Positions 9,585-18,048 of a stretch of DNA of 64,000 nt are shown here, piece by piece (positions within the stretch are counted from its first letter, which is position 1; each line of letters opens with the position of its first letter). Source of the DNA: Paracoccus aestuarii (GTDB taxonomy: Bacteria > Pseudomonadota > Alphaproteobacteria > Rhodobacterales > Rhodobacteraceae); contig NZ_CP067169.1 in the NCBI RefSeq assembly GCF_028553885.1, positions 3,025,822 through 3,089,821 on the forward strand, given 5' to 3'. The translations under genes and the position numbers were made by a program. The notes below the pieces were generated by a model. It ran no database searches and was not told the origin of the DNA. It saw only the letters and a program-made list of their open reading frames with translations.

Positions 9585-10528
9585 ATCGCGGCCCTCATGC
9601 GTGGGTTCAGCAGGACATAGAGGATGTCCGCCAACAGGTTGATCAGGATGAAGCCCGTCGCGGTGACCAGCACCACGCCCTGGACCACGGCGTAATCGCG
9701 GTTGAAGACCGCATCGACCACCATCTTGCCGAAACCCGGGATGGTGAAGATCTGCTCGGTCAGCACCGCGCCCGCCAAGAGTTCCCCGAACATCACCGCC
9801 GAGAGCGTGATGACCGGCAGCAGCGCGTTGCGGAAGGCATGGCGGCGGATCACGGTCTTTTCGCGCAGACCCTTGGCGCGGGCGGTGCGGACGTAATCGG
9901 CCTGCAGCACGCCCAGCATGGATGATCGCGTATGCCGCATCAGCGTCGCGGCCAGCGCCGTGCCCAGCACGATCGACGGCATCAGCATGGTCTGGAAGCT
10001 GCGCACCGGATCGACCCAGGGGCTTTCGTAGCCCGAGGCCGGCAGCCAGCCCAGATTGACCGAGACCAGCAGGATCAGCATGATCCCCAACCAGAAATTC
10101 GGCACGGACAGGCCAGACAGCGCCACGATATTGGCCAGATAGTCCCAGAAGGTGCCCTTCTTCACCGCCGACATGACGCCCGCGGGAATGCCGATCACCA
10201 TGGCGAAGATCATCGACATCACCGCCAGCTGGATCGTCACCGGCAGCTTCTGCGCGATCAGTTCGGTCACCGGCAGGCCGGTGCGCAGCGAGGTGCCCAG
10301 ATCGCCGCGCATCACGTCGCCCAGCCAATAGAGATATTGCATGATCAGGGGATCGTTCATGCGGTACTGCTCGCGCAGCATGGCGATGGTCTCGGGGTCG
10401 CGATCCTCGCCCGCCAGCACCAGGATCGGATCGCCGGGCAGCAGCTTTTGCAGCATGAACACGAAGATCGTGACCAAGAGCAGCGTGGGGATCGCGACCA
10501 GCACCCGGTTCAGGATGTAACGCGTCAT
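9581..10528 (-). CDS. Peptide ABC transporter permease, DppB-like
   Basis: 315 aa membrane subunit. The first helix (TRYILNRVLVAIPTLLLVTIFVF) and following LPGDPILVLAGEDRDPE match DppB proteins, and the EAA loop YVRTARAKGLREKTVIRRHAF is clear. The gene starts 69 bases after the binding-protein stop, a gap long enough for some independent regulation or an mRNA processing site, and its end overlaps the DppC-like start by four bases. Length and topology agree with the family. Confidence 0.9.
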   Translation of the reverse strand: MTRYILNRVLVAIPTLLLVTIFVFMLQKLLPGDPILVLAGEDRDPETIAMLREQYRMNDPLIMQYLYWLGDVMRGDLGTSLRTGLPVTELIAQKLPVTIQLAVMSMIFAMVIGIPAGVMSAVKKGTFWDYLANIVALSGLSVPNFWLGIMLILLVSVNLGWLPASGYESPWVDPVRSFQTMLMPSIVLGTALAATLMRHTRSSMLGVLQADYVRTARAKGLREKTVIRRHAFRNALLPVITLSAVMFGELLAGAVLTEQIFTIPGFGKMVVDAVFNRDYAVVQGVVLVTATGFILINLLADILYVLLNPRMRAAI

Positions 10529-10597
10529 GGCGGCCTCGTTTGGCTAGGGGGTGCCTGCGCCCGGACGGAGCCCCGGGCGCAGGCGTTCAGGGACGGA

Positions 10598-12103
10598 TCA
10601 GCCGCTGACGCCGCGCAGGCGGATGATGCCGTCGGCATAGGGTTCGAACCCTTCGATCCCTTGGCGCATCGTGAAGAAATACTTGATGTGATAGAGGTAG
10701 ATGATCGGCAGATCCTCGGCCAGGATCTCGCGCGTCTGGTCATAGAGCGCCTTGCGGGCCTCCGGATCCGGTTCGGCGCGGGCCTGGGCCAGCAGGGCGT
10801 CGACCTCCTCGTTGCAGTATTTCTGGTCGTTATTGCCGCCTTCGCAGCTGACGAAGGGGTGGATGTTGGCATCGGGGTCGATGCGGCCCGACCAGCCCTG
10901 CTGGGACATGTCGAAATTGCCCGCCGCGTTCTCCGACAGCAGCGTGGCGAATTCGGTCGCGCGCAGGCTGATGTCGAAGCCCGCCTCGGCCGCCATGGCC
11001 TGGACGACCTGCGCCTGCTGCATGGCGACGGGGCTGTTGCCGACCTGCATCTCGATGCGCAGGGGCGTGTCCACCCCGGCCTCGGCCAAGAGTTCGCGGG
11101 CGCGATCCACGTCGCGGGCGGGCAGCGGGTCGCGCTCGTCATACCAGGTGGTGCCCGGCGCGGCCCATTGGTTGCCTGGCACATACTGGCCCTCGAAGAC
11201 GACCTGGTTCAGCGCCTCGCGGTCGATGGCCAGCGACAGCGCCTGGCGCACCCGCGCATCCGATCCCAGAGGCCCTTCCGCGCGCGAGCCGTTGCCCACA
11301 TTGATGGTGATGCCCTGATAGCCGATATTGGCGATCTCGAACAGCTGCAGGCTGCCGTCGCCCTGGATCTGCGGCACGTCTGACGGCGCGGTGCGTTCGA
11401 TGATGTCCAGATCGCCCGAACGGACATTGGCCAGACGCACGGTCGTGTCGGGGATCGGCTGATAGATCACGCGGTCATATTGATATTCGTCGGCCTCCCA
11501 GTGATCGGCGAACTTGGTCAGCACGATCCGGTCGCCCTCGACCCGTTCGGCGAACTGATAGGGGCCGGTGCAGACCGGCGCCTGGCCAAAGCGTTCGGCG
11601 GCGGGCTCGGCCGCGTCGGGCGAATACATCCGGCCCGCATGGTGGGCCAGCTGCGCCAGCAGGGTCACGTCGGGGGCGTTCAGCGTGATGGTCAGCTCGT
11701 GTTCGCCCGTGGCCTCGACGCCCTCGATCGAGGTCAGTTCCGACCGGCGCGAGGATTGCGGCAGGGTCATGTTGCGTTCCAGCACGCGGCGCGCGCTGTC
11801 GGCGTTGAAGGGGGTGCCGTCGTGATGGACCACGCCCTCGCGCAGTTGCAGCACCAGCGTCAGCCCGTCATCCGACCAGTCCCATTCGGTGGCCAGTTCG
11901 GGGATGATCTCCATATCGGTATTCGTGTTGAACAGCCGGTTGCAGAGCGATTCATAGACCAGCGAGGACACGAAGGTCCGCGACTGCGCGGGGTCCAGGA
12001 AATCGGGATCCTCGTTCAGCCCGATCCGCAGATCCTGCGCGGCGGCCATGCCCCCGAATGCCACCGTGGTCAGCAGCGTCGCCATGAAGGTCTTGATTCT
12101 CAT
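10598..12103 (-). CDS. Periplasmic peptide-binding protein, SBP family 5
   Basis: Receptor of the second peptide importer, 501 aa. The ATG at 12103 gives a 22-residue Sec signal peptide ending in MAAAQ. After it come the family 5 features: LNEDPDFLDPAQSRTFVSSLVYESLCNRLF, then WDWSDDGLTLVLQLREGVVHHDG. A late motif PIIYLYHIKYFFTMRQGIEGF is characteristic of glutathione- and dipeptide-type receptors. The gene lies 29 bases after the second ATPase and upstream of both permeases. Ligand unknown. The gamma-glutamyltransferase-like hydrolase at the operon end makes a gamma-glutamyl peptide a reasonable guess. Confidence 0.88.
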   Translation of the reverse strand: MRIKTFMATLLTTVAFGGMAAAQDLRIGLNEDPDFLDPAQSRTFVSSLVYESLCNRLFNTNTDMEIIPELATEWDWSDDGLTLVLQLREGVVHHDGTPFNADSARRVLERNMTLPQSSRRSELTSIEGVEATGEHELTITLNAPDVTLLAQLAHHAGRMYSPDAAEPAAERFGQAPVCTGPYQFAERVEGDRIVLTKFADHWEADEYQYDRVIYQPIPDTTVRLANVRSGDLDIIERTAPSDVPQIQGDGSLQLFEIANIGYQGITINVGNGSRAEGPLGSDARVRQALSLAIDREALNQVVFEGQYVPGNQWAAPGTTWYDERDPLPARDVDRARELLAEAGVDTPLRIEMQVGNSPVAMQQAQVVQAMAAEAGFDISLRATEFATLLSENAAGNFDMSQQGWSGRIDPDANIHPFVSCEGGNNDQKYCNEEVDALLAQARAEPDPEARKALYDQTREILAEDLPIIYLYHIKYFFTMRQGIEGFEPYADGIIRLRGVSG

Positions 12104-12132
12104 TATCGTCTCCCGGTTGGTTTCTTGGTTGT

Positions 12133-13185
12133 TCAGGTGGAATGTTCGCGCCAGAGCGCGAAGCGCGCCGCCGTGGCAGGGCTGCGTTCGGGGGTCGGCG
12201 CGGGTTCCGACAGGGTCGGCAGGTCGCGCCAGTGATGGCAGGCGGTCTGATGCGCCGTCCCCTCCTCCAGCACGGGGCGGGTGGTGCGGCAGATCTCGGT
12301 CGCATGGGGGCAACGGGTGTGGAACTTGCAGCCCGGGGGCGGATTGGCGGGCGAGGGGATGTCGCCGCCCAGATGCGCGATCTGGCCCCGCCCGCCGGGG
12401 CTGGGCACCGGGATCGCGGACAGCAGCGCCCGCGTATAGGGATGGCGCGGCGTCGAATACAAGTCCTCGGTCGCGGCCAGTTCGACCACCTCGCCCAGAT
12501 ACATGACGGCCACGCGGTCGGCCATGTGGCGGATCACCGACAGGTCATGCGCGATGATGATCAGCGTCAGGCCGAAATCGTCCTTCAGATCCTCCAGCAG
12601 GTTGACGATCTGGGCCTGCACCGACACGTCCAGCGCGGATACCGGCTCGTCCCCGATCAGCAGCTTGGGCCCGGAGGCCAGCGCGCGGGCCACGCAGATG
12701 CGCTGGCGCTGCCCGCCCGAGAATTCATGCGGATAACGGTCGGCATGGTCGGGCCGCAGCCCCACCTTGGTCAGCAGATCCGCGACCCGTGCCCGGCGTT
12801 CCTTGCGCGACAGGGTGGAATGGACCAGCAGCGGCTCGCCCACGATGGTCTCGACCGTCATGCGCGGGTTCAGCGAGGAAAACGGGTCCTGAAAGATGAA
12901 CTGCATCTCGGCCCGCAGCTTGCGCATCCGGGCGGCGGAAAGGCCGGTCAGGTCCTGCCCGTCATAGGTGACGGTCCCTTCGGTCGGTTCCAGCAGGCGC
13001 AGCAGCAACCGCGCCAGCGTCGATTTCCCGCAGCCCGATTCGCCGACGATGGCGAAGGTTTCGCCGCGTTCCACCGACAGGCTGACGCCGTTGACGGCGT
13101 GGATCACGGTCGGCTTGCCGATGATCCCCTTGCCCGAGGTGAATCGCTTTTCCAGCGCGGTGGTGGTCAGGATCGGATCGCTCAT
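12133..13185 (-). CDS. Peptide ABC transporter ATP-binding protein, DppF-like
   Basis: Second ATPase of the importer, 350 aa. Walker [11 protein letters not shown]-loop [14 protein letters not shown], signature FSGGQRQR and Walker [19 protein letters not shown] appear in order, and the C-terminus has the oligopeptide extension with [19 protein letters not shown] whose cysteines in DppD/DppF proteins hold an Fe-S cluster. ATG at 13185 overlaps the stop of the DppD-like gene (ATGA). The two separate ATPases here contrast with the fused one at the left edge. Confidence 0.92.
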   Translation of the reverse strand: MSDPILTTTALEKRFTSGKGIIGKPTVIHAVNGVSLSVERGETFAIVGESGCGKSTLARLLLRLLEPTEGTVTYDGQDLTGLSAARMRKLRAEMQFIFQDPFSSLNPRMTVETIVGEPLLVHSTLSRKERRARVADLLTKVGLRPDHADRYPHEFSGGQRQRICVARALASGPKLLIGDEPVSALDVSVQAQIVNLLEDLKDDFGLTLIIIAHDLSVIRHMADRVAVMYLGEVVELAATEDLYSTPRHPYTRALLSAIPVPSPGGRGQIAHLGGDIPSPANPPPGCKFHTRCPHATEICRTTRPVLEEGTAHQTACHHWRDLPTLSEPAPTPERSPATAARFALWREHST

Positions 13186-14189
13186 GCGGCACCTTTCGCG
13201 AAATGCGCCTCCAGCGGGGCCTTGATGCAGGCGGCGGCATGGCCGGGGCCAAGCGCGCGCAGATCGGGCCGCCCCGCATCGCATTCGCCGCTGGCGAAGG
13301 GGCAGCGCGAGGCGAAACGGCAGCCCGGCGGCATCGCCTCGGGGACGGGGACCGATCCCGGAATGGTCATCAGCCGCGAGGCCCCCTGCGCGCGCCCCGC
13401 CAGCGCCGGCATCGAGCCCATCAGCCCGATCGTGTAGGGATGCTGGGGATCGCCGAAGATCGCGCCGACCGGGCCGGTTTCCACCACGCGGCCCGCATAC
13501 ATGACGGCCACATCGTCGGCGATCTCAGCCACAACGCCCAGATCATGGGTGATCATCAGCATGGCAGCGCCGGTTTCCGCCAGCAATTCGCGCATCAGGT
13601 CCAGGATCTGGGCCTGGATGGTCACGTCCAGCGCGGTGGTGGGTTCATCCGCGATCAGCAGTTCGGGATCATTGGCCAGCGCCATGGCGATCATCACCCG
13701 CTGACGCATGCCCCCCGACAGCTGGTGGGGATAATCGTCCATGCGCTTTTCGGCCGCGGGCATGCGGACCAGGCGGAACATCTCCAAGGCGCGGGCGCGC
13801 GCGGCGTCGCGGGAACAGCCGCGATGGCGGCGCACGGCCTCGGCCACCTGATCGCCGATGGTGAAGACCGGGTTCAGGCTGGTCATCGGCTCCTGAAAGA
13901 TCATCGCCATGCGGTTGCCGCGCAGCGCCTCCATCTGGGTGACGGTCTTGGCGCCCAGATCCTCACCCCGGAACAGCACCTGGCCATGGGTCACGGTGGC
14001 GGCCTTCTTCGGCAGCAGCCCCATCGCGGCCAGCGAGGTCACCGATTTCCCGCAGCCCGATTCGCCGACCAGCGCCAGGGTGCGGCCCGGGCGGATCGAC
14101 AGGCTGACCCGGTCGATCAGGTCGATCGGCTGGCCCTTGAAGCGGATGGACAGCTCGCGCAGGTCCAGAACGGGGGTGTCAGCCGTCAT
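13182..14189 (-). CDS. Peptide ABC transporter ATP-binding protein, DppD-like
   Basis: First ATPase of the importer, 335 aa. Walker [10 protein letters not shown]-loop [17 protein letters not shown], signature LSGGMRQR and Walker [19 protein letters not shown] are present, followed by the C-terminal oligopeptide domain with [14 protein letters not shown]. Its start lies inside the last codons of the gntR gene (11-base overlap), so regulator and transporter are one transcript. Closely similar N-termini of this protein and the fused ATPase at 1-1059 suggest the two systems are paralogous. Confidence 0.92.
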   Translation of the reverse strand: MTADTPVLDLRELSIRFKGQPIDLIDRVSLSIRPGRTLALVGESGCGKSVTSLAAMGLLPKKAATVTHGQVLFRGEDLGAKTVTQMEALRGNRMAMIFQEPMTSLNPVFTIGDQVAEAVRRHRGCSRDAARARALEMFRLVRMPAAEKRMDDYPHQLSGGMRQRVMIAMALANDPELLIADEPTTALDVTIQAQILDLMRELLAETGAAMLMITHDLGVVAEIADDVAVMYAGRVVETGPVGAIFGDPQHPYTIGLMGSMPALAGRAQGASRLMTIPGSVPVPEAMPPGCRFASRCPFASGECDAGRPDLRALGPGHAAACIKAPLEAHFAKGAA

Positions 14190-14925
14190 CGGCGGTCAGC
14201 TCCTCTTGGCTATAGCGCAGAAAGATCGCGTGCAGCTCGGTCAGGTGGTCGCGCATCGCGGCCCCCGCGGCCGGGGCATCGGCCCGGCGCATCGCATCCA
14301 GGATGCGGCGATGGTCGTCCTGGGCATGGCCGGTGCCGGTGCGCACCCGTGCCCGCATCCGCAGCTGCCGGATGCCTTGGTCATGCCGCCAGGCGTTGAT
14401 TCGGTCGAACAGGACCAGCAGCAGCGGATTGCCCGTGGCCTGCGCGATCTCGCGGTGCAGGGCGCTGTCCCACAGGTCGGCGGCATCGACATCGGGGGCG
14501 GTCTCGATCCGGTCGATGCAGGTGGCGATGCGGCGCAGCACCTCGGGCGTGGCGCGCGCGGCGGCCATGCGCGCCAGCGACGGCTCCAGCGCCAGGCGCG
14601 ATTCGATGACATGCAGCAGGGTGGCGGGCGTGGCGGGCAGCTGGCGGTGATGGGCGGCGCGCGGCCCGGGCGGCGGCCCGGCAAAGGTGCCCGCGCCCTG
14701 GCGGCGCCAGACGCGGCCCTCGGCCTCCAGCACCTCCAGCGCGCGACGGACGGCGCGGCGCCCGACGCCCAGCTGCGCGGCCAGGTCGCGTTCGGGGGGC
14801 AGCTGCGCGCCCGCCTCCATGTCCGGCGCGGCCAGCAGCGCCCGCACCCGTTCCAGCGCGACGGCCGAGAAATCGGCGGGCTGGGCGGGCATGTCGCCGG
14901 TCAGATGGTCCGAACCATTCATCAT
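14179..14925 (-). CDS. GntR/FadR-type transcriptional regulator (FCD domain)
   Basis: DNA-binding protein heading the peptide transport operon, 248 aa. A winged helix at about residues 20-75 shows QLPPERDLAAQLGVGRRAVRRALEVLEAEG, the GntR pattern, then a linker of about 30 residues and an all-helical FCD-like effector domain (HREIAQATGNPLLLVLFDRI; MRDHLTELH near the C-terminus). FadR-subfamily proteins usually repress their own operon and are released by a small acid ligand; that is family knowledge, not visible here. It is the first gene, 11 bases overlapping the ATPase gene, so autoregulation of the whole operon is likely. Two adjacent Met codons at the start are equivalent. Confidence 0.88.
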   Translation of the reverse strand: MMNGSDHLTGDMPAQPADFSAVALERVRALLAAPDMEAGAQLPPERDLAAQLGVGRRAVRRALEVLEAEGRVWRRQGAGTFAGPPPGPRAAHHRQLPATPATLLHVIESRLALEPSLARMAAARATPEVLRRIATCIDRIETAPDVDAADLWDSALHREIAQATGNPLLLVLFDRINAWRHDQGIRQLRMRARVRTGTGHAQDDHRRILDAMRRADAPAAGAAMRDHLTELHAIFLRYSQEELTADDG

Positions 14926-15034
14926 TGGTTCAGCCTAAGGTTCACACACCGCCCGGATCAAGCCTTTTTGAACACGTCCATGTGAAAAACCACGGCGATG
15001 TGACTTTTCCCTTAGGCTCCAGACTCATTAAGTT

Positions 15035-15566
15035 TCACAGCCAGAACAAGACGGTTGCGGCGAGCATGATCGCTGAGAAGAACGTTTCCGGGCAGCGGTC
15101 ATAACGGGTTGCGACGCGCCTCCAGTCCTTCAGACGTCCGAACATGATTTCGATGCGGTTACGCCTTTTGTAACGCCGCTTGTCGTATTTGACGACCTTC
15201 TTGCGGGACCTCCGTCCGGGGATGCAAACCTTTATCCCCTTGTCTTTCAAAGCGTCTCTGAACCAATCAGCGTCGTAGCCCCTGTCGGCCAGAAGCCACT
15301 CAGCCTTCGGCAGGCTGCCCAGCAGCGCCGCCGCGCCGGTGTAATCGCTAACCTGGCCGGCCGACATGAAGAACCCGATCGGCCGCCCCTTCGCATCGGC
15401 GACAGCGTGCAACTTGGTGTTCATACCGCCTTTGGTGCGCCCGATCTGGCGCCCGCGCCCCCCTTTTTCACCCCAAGGCTCGAGGCCGTGCGGTGTGCCG
15501 TGAGATAGGTCGCGTCAATCATGATCGTCTTGTGCTCGGCGCTCTCGGCGGCAAGGCCGAGCGCAA
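15035..15566 (-). pseudogene. IS5-family (IS427-type) transposase, 3' part only
   Basis: Remnant of a two-frame IS5-type transposase. The downstream frame (15035-15424, 129 aa) carries the DDE domain end: ADRGYDADWFRDAL and the RYKRRNRIEIMFGRLKDWRR motif that marks the catalytic Glu region. The upstream frame is open from about 15566 down to the run of C and G around 15455-15470 and encodes AAESAEHKTIMIDATYL, the standard first catalytic Asp region. The two frames meet near the poly-C/poly-T stretch CCCCCCTTTTT, the place where these elements normally shift frame. The N-terminal third is missing, because at about 15560-15575 the sequence switches into an IS3-type element. Not functional. Confidence 0.82.
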
Positions 15567-16075
15567 AATCGACCGCAGGCGGCACTGCGCACTGACCGAC
15601 AACGCCGGATGGCCCCGCTCAATCATCCCGTCCGGCGTTGTCTCTCGGATCAGTAGCGTTCCAATGCCTCATCACGTGCCGGTCCACGGCTTGAGCTTTC
15701 GTGACAAAAAATCGTTGGCGACAGCCAGCTCTCCGATCTTGGCATGCAGCAACCGAACCGTCTCTTCGTCCGCCTCCGCTGGCTTTCGGCTCCCCGCTCG
15801 AAGATATCCGCCGCACCGTCGAGCAGCGCGCTCGCCGCAGACATGTCTGTCCGCTCCTGGAACCGATGGCGGACTATGGCTCGCTCCACTGATGGATCAT
15901 CGTCGGATGCACGCCGTATTCGGCGGCCAGCTCCGACACAGTGCGCTCGCCCTTCAATGCTTCCAGCGCAACACGCGCCTTAAAGCCCGCGTCATGGTTT
16001 CTGCGTTTCCGCATTTCTGATCTCCTCGTTCTTGGAGACCAGCAAACGTCAGATCGTAGCTCCCGTCACTGTCCG
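15567..16075 (-). pseudogene. IS3-family transposase remnant: orfA with frameshift, first codons of orfB
   Basis: Read on the minus strand, an ATG at 16017 opens an OrfA helix-turn-helix protein (RNHDAGFKARVALEALKGER, then SELAAEYGVHPTMIHQW). After HQW the frame breaks; further homologous pieces occur in other frames (ALLDGAADIFERGAES, then LLHAKIGELAVANDFLSRKL), so the gene carries at least two frame changes. Near 15650 an OrfB start is visible (MIERGHPALSVSAQCRL), which ends in the IS5 fragment. The left outer end is probably the TGA-containing sequence near 16060-16075. Fully decayed element, inserted into another IS3-type fragment. Confidence 0.75.
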
Positions 16076-16171
16076 ATTCTCGGGGAGTAGCTTACTGGGG
16101 TAGCCGACTTGGGCACAGACCCGTTCCAGTATCCGGACCACATCCTCGCCGCGGTAGGTGAAGCGCGGGTC
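16076..16171 (-). pseudogene. Small fragment of another IS3-type orfB (integrase core)
   Basis: About 90 bases encode, on the minus strand, the peptide FTYRGEDVVRILERVCAQVG followed by YP, which corresponds to the stretch before the second catalytic Asp in IS3-type OrfB integrase domains. No start, no stop and no flanking parts remain. It is squeezed between the left end of the 16172-17479 element and the neighbouring IS3 remnant. Identification rests on a short peptide and is therefore moderate. Confidence 0.55.
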
Positions 16172-16195
16172 TGACCTGCCACTGAACTTTCATCC
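16172..16195 (+). repeat. Left terminal inverted repeat of the 1.3-kb IS3-type element
   Basis: Begins TGACCTGCCAC and continues with a CTTTCATCC stretch that also resembles the other end. It overlaps the last codons of orfB (stop at 16190), as is common for IS3 elements. Confidence 0.75.
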
Positions 16196-17123
16196 AGCCG
16201 CGACCGGAGCCGGTAGCTGATTTACGCCTTTCGGCGTGGGTTGAGCAATCGCCCGGCGCGCGGAACCCTCATCGCGTGCAGCGGGACGGGCGATTGCGGT
16301 GGTCAGGTGCAGGGCAAAGCCTGCGGGGGTCTGGTAGCCGAGGGCCGAGTGGGGCCGCGCGGTGTTGTAGTCGGTCACCCAAGCCGCGATCAGATCACGG
16401 GCATGGGCCAGGTTGCGAAACAGGGTCTCGTTGAGAAACTCGACCCGCATCCTGCCGTTGAAGCTTTCCACGAAGCCGTGTCTCGCATGGGTTTGCCCGG
16501 CGCGATGTAGTGCCATTCGACCTTATGCTCGGCGCACCACTTCAAGATCGCGTTTGAAGTCAGTTCGGTCCCGTTGTCTGAAACGATCATTTCTGGCCTG
16601 CCGCGGCGTTCGATCAGTGCCGCCAGCTCCCGGACCATGCGGCGGCCCGAGATCGACGTGTCCGGGATCGCCGCCAGGCATTCCCGGGTGACATCATCGA
16701 CCACATTCAGGATGCGGAACCGCCGCCTGCAGGCGAACTGGTCATGAACGAAATCGAGCGACCAACGGGCATTGGCCCGTGCCTCGATCAGGATCGGGGC
16801 CCTTGTGCCAAGGGCCTTGCGGCGCGCTTCGCGTTTACGCACCGTTAACCCTTCCTCGCGGTAGAGCCGGTAGATGCGGTTGATCCCCGACGCCTCGCCC
16901 TCCCGCCTGAGCAGGACGAAGAGCCGCCGGTAACCGAACCGTCGACTCTCATGGCCAGATCACGCAACCGACTGCGCAGGGCCGTGTCAGGCGCACGCTG
17001 CGACTGGTAGCGCACCATCTTGCGATCCGCGCCCGCAATCTCGCACGCCCGCCGTTCCGATAGCCCGAGATGGGCCTTCAGATGCGCGACAGCCTCGCGC
17101 TTCACGGCGGGCGTCACCATTTT
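16190..17123 (-). pseudogene. IS3-type orfB (DDE integrase) with several frameshifts
   Basis: The expected OrfB can be assembled only by changing frame. First piece (from about 17120): REAVAHLKAHLGLSERRACE, ending near 16945 where the frame is lost. Second piece (16842 to about 16505): NARWSLDFVHDQFACRRRFR, then VVDDVTRECLAA and MIVSDNGTELTSNAIL, which carry the first two catalytic Asp residues. Third piece (16516 to 16190): HGFVESFNGRMRVEFLNETL with the catalytic Glu, and the standard tail YNTARPHSALGYQTPAGFAL. The break between second and third piece is at about 16500. No active transposase can be made. Confidence 0.82.
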
Positions 17124-17416
17124 TTGACAAGAGTTCCTTCATCGCCGCCATGTCGAGCATCTGCTCGGCCAGCAACTTCTTCAGCTTGGCGTTGTTCGCC
17201 TGCTCTCTCGGACCGGTGGCGTTCGCAGGCTCACTCCTCAAGCGCCTTCAGCCGCTTGGCCTCTGACACTGTCATCCCGGAATACTTCGCCTTCCAAGCG
17301 TAGAACGTGCCCTCCGACATCCCGTGCTTGCGGCACAGGTCAGCACACTTTGCCCCCGCCTCATGCTCCTGCAAGATGCCAATAATCTGCTCTTCCGTCA
17401 GTCGTGCCTTCTTCAT
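17124..17416 (-). pseudogene. IS3-type orfA interrupted by a short insertion
   Basis: OrfA starts at 17416 with KKARLTEEQIIGILQEHEAG and a helix-turn-helix (CRKHGMSEGTFYAWKAKYSG), but terminates after RLKALEE at 17231. The expected continuation, NAKLKKLLAEQMLDMAAMKE, follows in another frame after roughly 35 extra bases between about 17190 and 17230. The leucine-zipper part is therefore detached from the DNA-binding part. Confidence 0.8.
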
Positions 17417-17455
17417 CGTCCGTCCTCTCCATGGGCCGGACTCTAATCGTAGATG

Positions 17456-17479
17456 GAGGAAAAATCCCGTGGCAGGTTA
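17456..17479 (-). repeat. Right terminal inverted repeat of the 1.3-kb IS3-type element
   Basis: Reading inwards from 17479 the strand begins TAACCTGCCACG and continues to a TTTTTCCTCC stretch. Ten of the first eleven bases match the left end. It lies about 40 bases upstream of the orfA start codon. Confidence 0.75.
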
Positions 17480-17914
17480 AATGCATTGTCGCGTCTGACT
17501 TCGATCACGACCCTCCCAATGAAGCACACGACATGAGAAAAGCGTATAGAGAAGCTTTCGACGACCTGCTGAAGATATCCAAGGCGGATGTTCTGCCGAG
17601 CACACAGCGCTAAGCTTGGAGCTATCGTCCAAGTGGTTGCGCCCAGCTGCTGTTCGGCAGCAAGCGAGAGGACTGCTTTCGGCGCCAGACTGATCAGCAA
17701 CCGCCTCGGCGACCAGCAGTCGTGGGCGATACGGCGCAAGCAATTTTTGTCGGCTTTTGTCAGTGTGTTGGGTAGAGGTTTAGGCTCTCAGGCGCAGCGC
17801 CATCGTCCTATAACTTCCAGCACAATATCAATTGCGGGGTGGGGTAGGCCGTAGGGCGGCTACTTTTCTTGCCCACCTAACCAATTGAAAAGTGTCAATA
17901 AACTGCACTTGATT
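17480..17914. other. Non-coding stretch between IS element and tRNA; no recognisable gene
   Basis: About 435 bases with clearly lower GC content than the rest of the window. Short open frames exist in both directions (for example one on the plus strand whose end, near 17613, reads AYREAFDDLLKISKADV, continuing from inside the IS end), but none has a credible start, ribosome-binding site or family match. It may contain the 3' remnant of a gene cut by the IS element. The lower GC and different codon use suggest acquired DNA. Confidence 0.5.
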
Positions 17915-17990
<76 letters not shown>

Positions 17991-18011
17991 ACTTGGGCAT
18001 GTGGTTTAACG

Positions 18012-18041
18012 GTCGCGGCGTCTTTGTCAAGACGCCGCGAC
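18012..18041 (-). terminator. Perfect 13-bp hairpin after gcvP
   Basis: GTCGCGGCGTCTT and its exact complement flank a four-base loop, 7 bases after the gcvP stop codon. There is only a weak T stretch after it on the minus strand (CCGTTAAACC), so it may end transcription inefficiently or protect the mRNA 3' end. It also separates gcvP from the tRNA gene. Confidence 0.6.
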
Positions 18042-18048
18042 GCGGGGG

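Larger units (their letters stand above)
16172..17479 (-). mobile_element. IS3-family insertion sequence, full length (about 1.3 kb) but inactivated
   Basis: The element is bounded by imperfect terminal inverted repeats: the left end begins TGACCTGCCAC at 16172 and the right end, read inwards on the opposite strand, begins TAACCTGCCAC at 17479. Between them lie orfA and orfB of an IS3-type transposase in the minus direction, both broken by frame changes. Flanking triplets differ (GTC left, AAT right), so no target duplication can be seen. The outer ends touch other IS debris on the left and non-coding sequence on the right. Confidence 0.82.

Noticed and set aside
15493..16020. Plus-strand frame of about 175 codons over the IS debris
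   Set aside because: It runs antisense to transposase fragments that can be recognised in the minus direction.
16169..17482. Target site duplication of the 1.3-kb IS3-type element
   Set aside because: The flanking triplets GTC and AAT differ. The flanks may have been changed by later rearrangements.
17404..17613. Small plus-strand gene spanning the right end of the IS3-type element
   Set aside because: Most of its first half is the inverted repeat and antisense of orfA; no ribosome site. At best its end is the remnant of an interrupted gene.
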